Translations under genes and position numbers: made by a program
Notes under the pieces: generated by a model
What the model was told of the DNA's origin: nothing
Databases searched by the model: none
The model's input: the letters and a program-made list of their open reading frames with translations, nothing else
Shown here: one piece after another, positions 4,524-5,092 of the stretch
How positions within the stretch are numbered: the first letter of the stretch is position 1
Layout of the letters: each line of letters opens with the position of its first letter
NCBI GenBank assembly: GCA_012841255.1
Contig: DUUZ01000074.1
Location: 1-5,092, forward strand
From: Clostridiaceae bacterium
GTDB taxonomy: Bacteria > Bacillota > Clostridia > Saccharofermentanales > DTU023
Length of the DNA: 5,092 nt
Direction: 5' to 3'

Positions 4524-5092
4524 CGTCAGCCTCCATCAGGATAAACACATAGCGGAGATCATCAAAGGAGACAGCCGGTTCCACAACGCAGGTCAGGGTC
4601 CTGCCCTGACTGTCCCGGCGGATCTCGGTCACATGCCCGATCAGTATGCCCTCGGGATAGACACCGCTGTCCCCCGATGTGACCAGGCGGTCCCCCACCC
4701 GGACCGGCGTGCCCTCCGCGATCAGGTCCGCCAGGCACAGACCCTCTTCCTTCAGCTCCAGATCCCCGCGGACACGGAAGGACGCGCGGTAGGTCCCTTC
4801 CACCTTGGCACTGACCGCATAGGCCTCATGGATGAGGGGCAGGATCTTGCTGGAGGAAAGCTCCGTGGAATGGACGCGTCCGACCAGCCCTATATTCTGA
4901 TCAACGGCAGGAAGAGTTTCGCCGGAGGAGACGGTGACCCCGTCCAGCCGGCCGGCCTTGACCCGGAAGAGATCAAAGAGGGGGCCCAGCTCCCGGTTGA
5001 TGACAGCCGCTCCCAAGATATGTTTGTCTTCAAAGGTGGTCAAAAGGGACAGGGCTGTCTTCAGCTCTTCATAGGCATCCACCTTGTCCTTA
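4513..5092 (-). CDS. mreC: Rod-shape-determining protein MreC, C-terminal part (5' end outside window)
   Basis: The last 192 codons of MreC, the extracytoplasmic scaffold that joins MreD and PBP2 in the Rod complex. The visible part covers the end of the coiled-coil region and the two beta-barrel domains. Recognisable family landmarks are A-A-V-I-N-R-E, G-x-x-D-G-V followed by G-E-T-L, the G-L-V-G-R-V motif, and G-D-R-L-V-T-S-G followed by Y-P-E-G-I-L-I-G-H-V; the C-terminus has P-A-V-S-F-D-D-L-R-Y-V, a near-universal MreC ending (V-x-P-x-x-x-x-x-x-L-x-x-V). The GTG at 5082 is an internal valine codon, not a start: the frame stays open to the window edge (K-D-K precedes it), and an MreC beginning there would lack its membrane anchor and coiled coil. 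The stop lies inside the start of mreD, an 11-bp overlap. mreB is expected further upstream, outside the window. Confidence 0.95.
   Translation of the reverse strand, partial: KDKVDAYEELKTALSLLTTFEDKHILGAAVINRELGPLFDLFRVKAGRLDGVTVSSGETLPAVDQNIGLVGRVHSTELSSSKILPLIHEAYAVSAKVEGTYRASFRVRGDLELKEEGLCLADLIAEGTPVRVGDRLVTSGDSGVYPEGILIGHVTEIRRDSQGRTLTCVVEPAVSFDDLRYVFILMEADDES
4530..4534 (-). promoter_or_regulatory. Ribosome binding site of mreD
   Basis: GGAGG on the minus strand, six bases before the mreD ATG at 4523 and inside the last codons of mreC. It supports the chosen start, which yields the 11-bp mreC/mreD overlap. Confidence 0.75.

Noticed and set aside
5080..5082. GTG as start of mreC
   Set aside because: The frame is open through to the window edge, and the protein would lack its membrane anchor and coiled coil. 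It is an internal valine.
1..5092. CRISPR arrays, tRNA or rRNA genes, insertion sequences, phage or toxin-antitoxin genes
   Set aside because: No repeat-spacer pattern, tRNA-like arms, terminal inverted repeats or recombinase/transposase motifs were seen by eye. The window is chromosomal housekeeping sequence with two unusual accessory pieces.

Overview
The window looks like a piece of a Bacillota (Clostridia-like) chromosome of fairly high GC content. The evidence is the gene order mreC, mreD, class B PBP (PBP2/mrdA type), then a methylglyoxal-synthase-family gene, together with strong Gram-positive Shine-Dalgarno sites such as GGAGGTGA. Every supported gene is on the minus strand, so the biological order runs from high to low coordinates. 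I cannot name a genus.

Layout in transcription order: (1) 5092-4513, the C-terminal part of MreC, cut by the window edge; (2) 4523-3951, MreD, overlapping mreC by 11 bp; (3) 3958-1643, a full-length PBP2-type transpeptidase, overlapping mreD by 8 bp after its start is corrected; (4) 1642-1523, a 120-bp gap with a convincing sigma-A-like promoter; (5) 1522-1130, a 130-aa protein clearly of the MgsA (methylglyoxal synthase) family that has lost the recognised catalytic residues; (6) 1133-459, an intact metallo-beta-lactamase-fold hydrolase of glyoxalase-II/YcbL type, overlapping gene 5 by ATGA; (7) 417-391, a rho-independent terminator; (8) 347-42 and 45-1, a small TadE/pseudopilin-like gene with a very strong ribosome binding site, then the first 15 codons of another gene overlapping it by ATGA.

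Genes 1-3 form the cell-elongation (Rod/elongasome) module. MreC and MreD are the membrane scaffold that links MreB to the PBP2 transpeptidase, and their overlaps point to coupled translation and stoichiometric production. In many clostridia, as I recall, this cluster continues with minC, minD, minE and rodA before mgsA. Here those genes are absent from the interval and the MgsA-like gene follows PBP2 directly.

The most unusual element is the MgsA-like protein: a family member with an open reading frame and conserved C-terminal core, but with no catalytic Asp/His set and no TGTTG phosphate-binding loop. It is translationally coupled to an apparently active metal-dependent thioesterase-type hydrolase and served by its own promoter. 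This suggests a pseudoenzyme, perhaps a ligand sensor or partner of the hydrolase. That role is inference.
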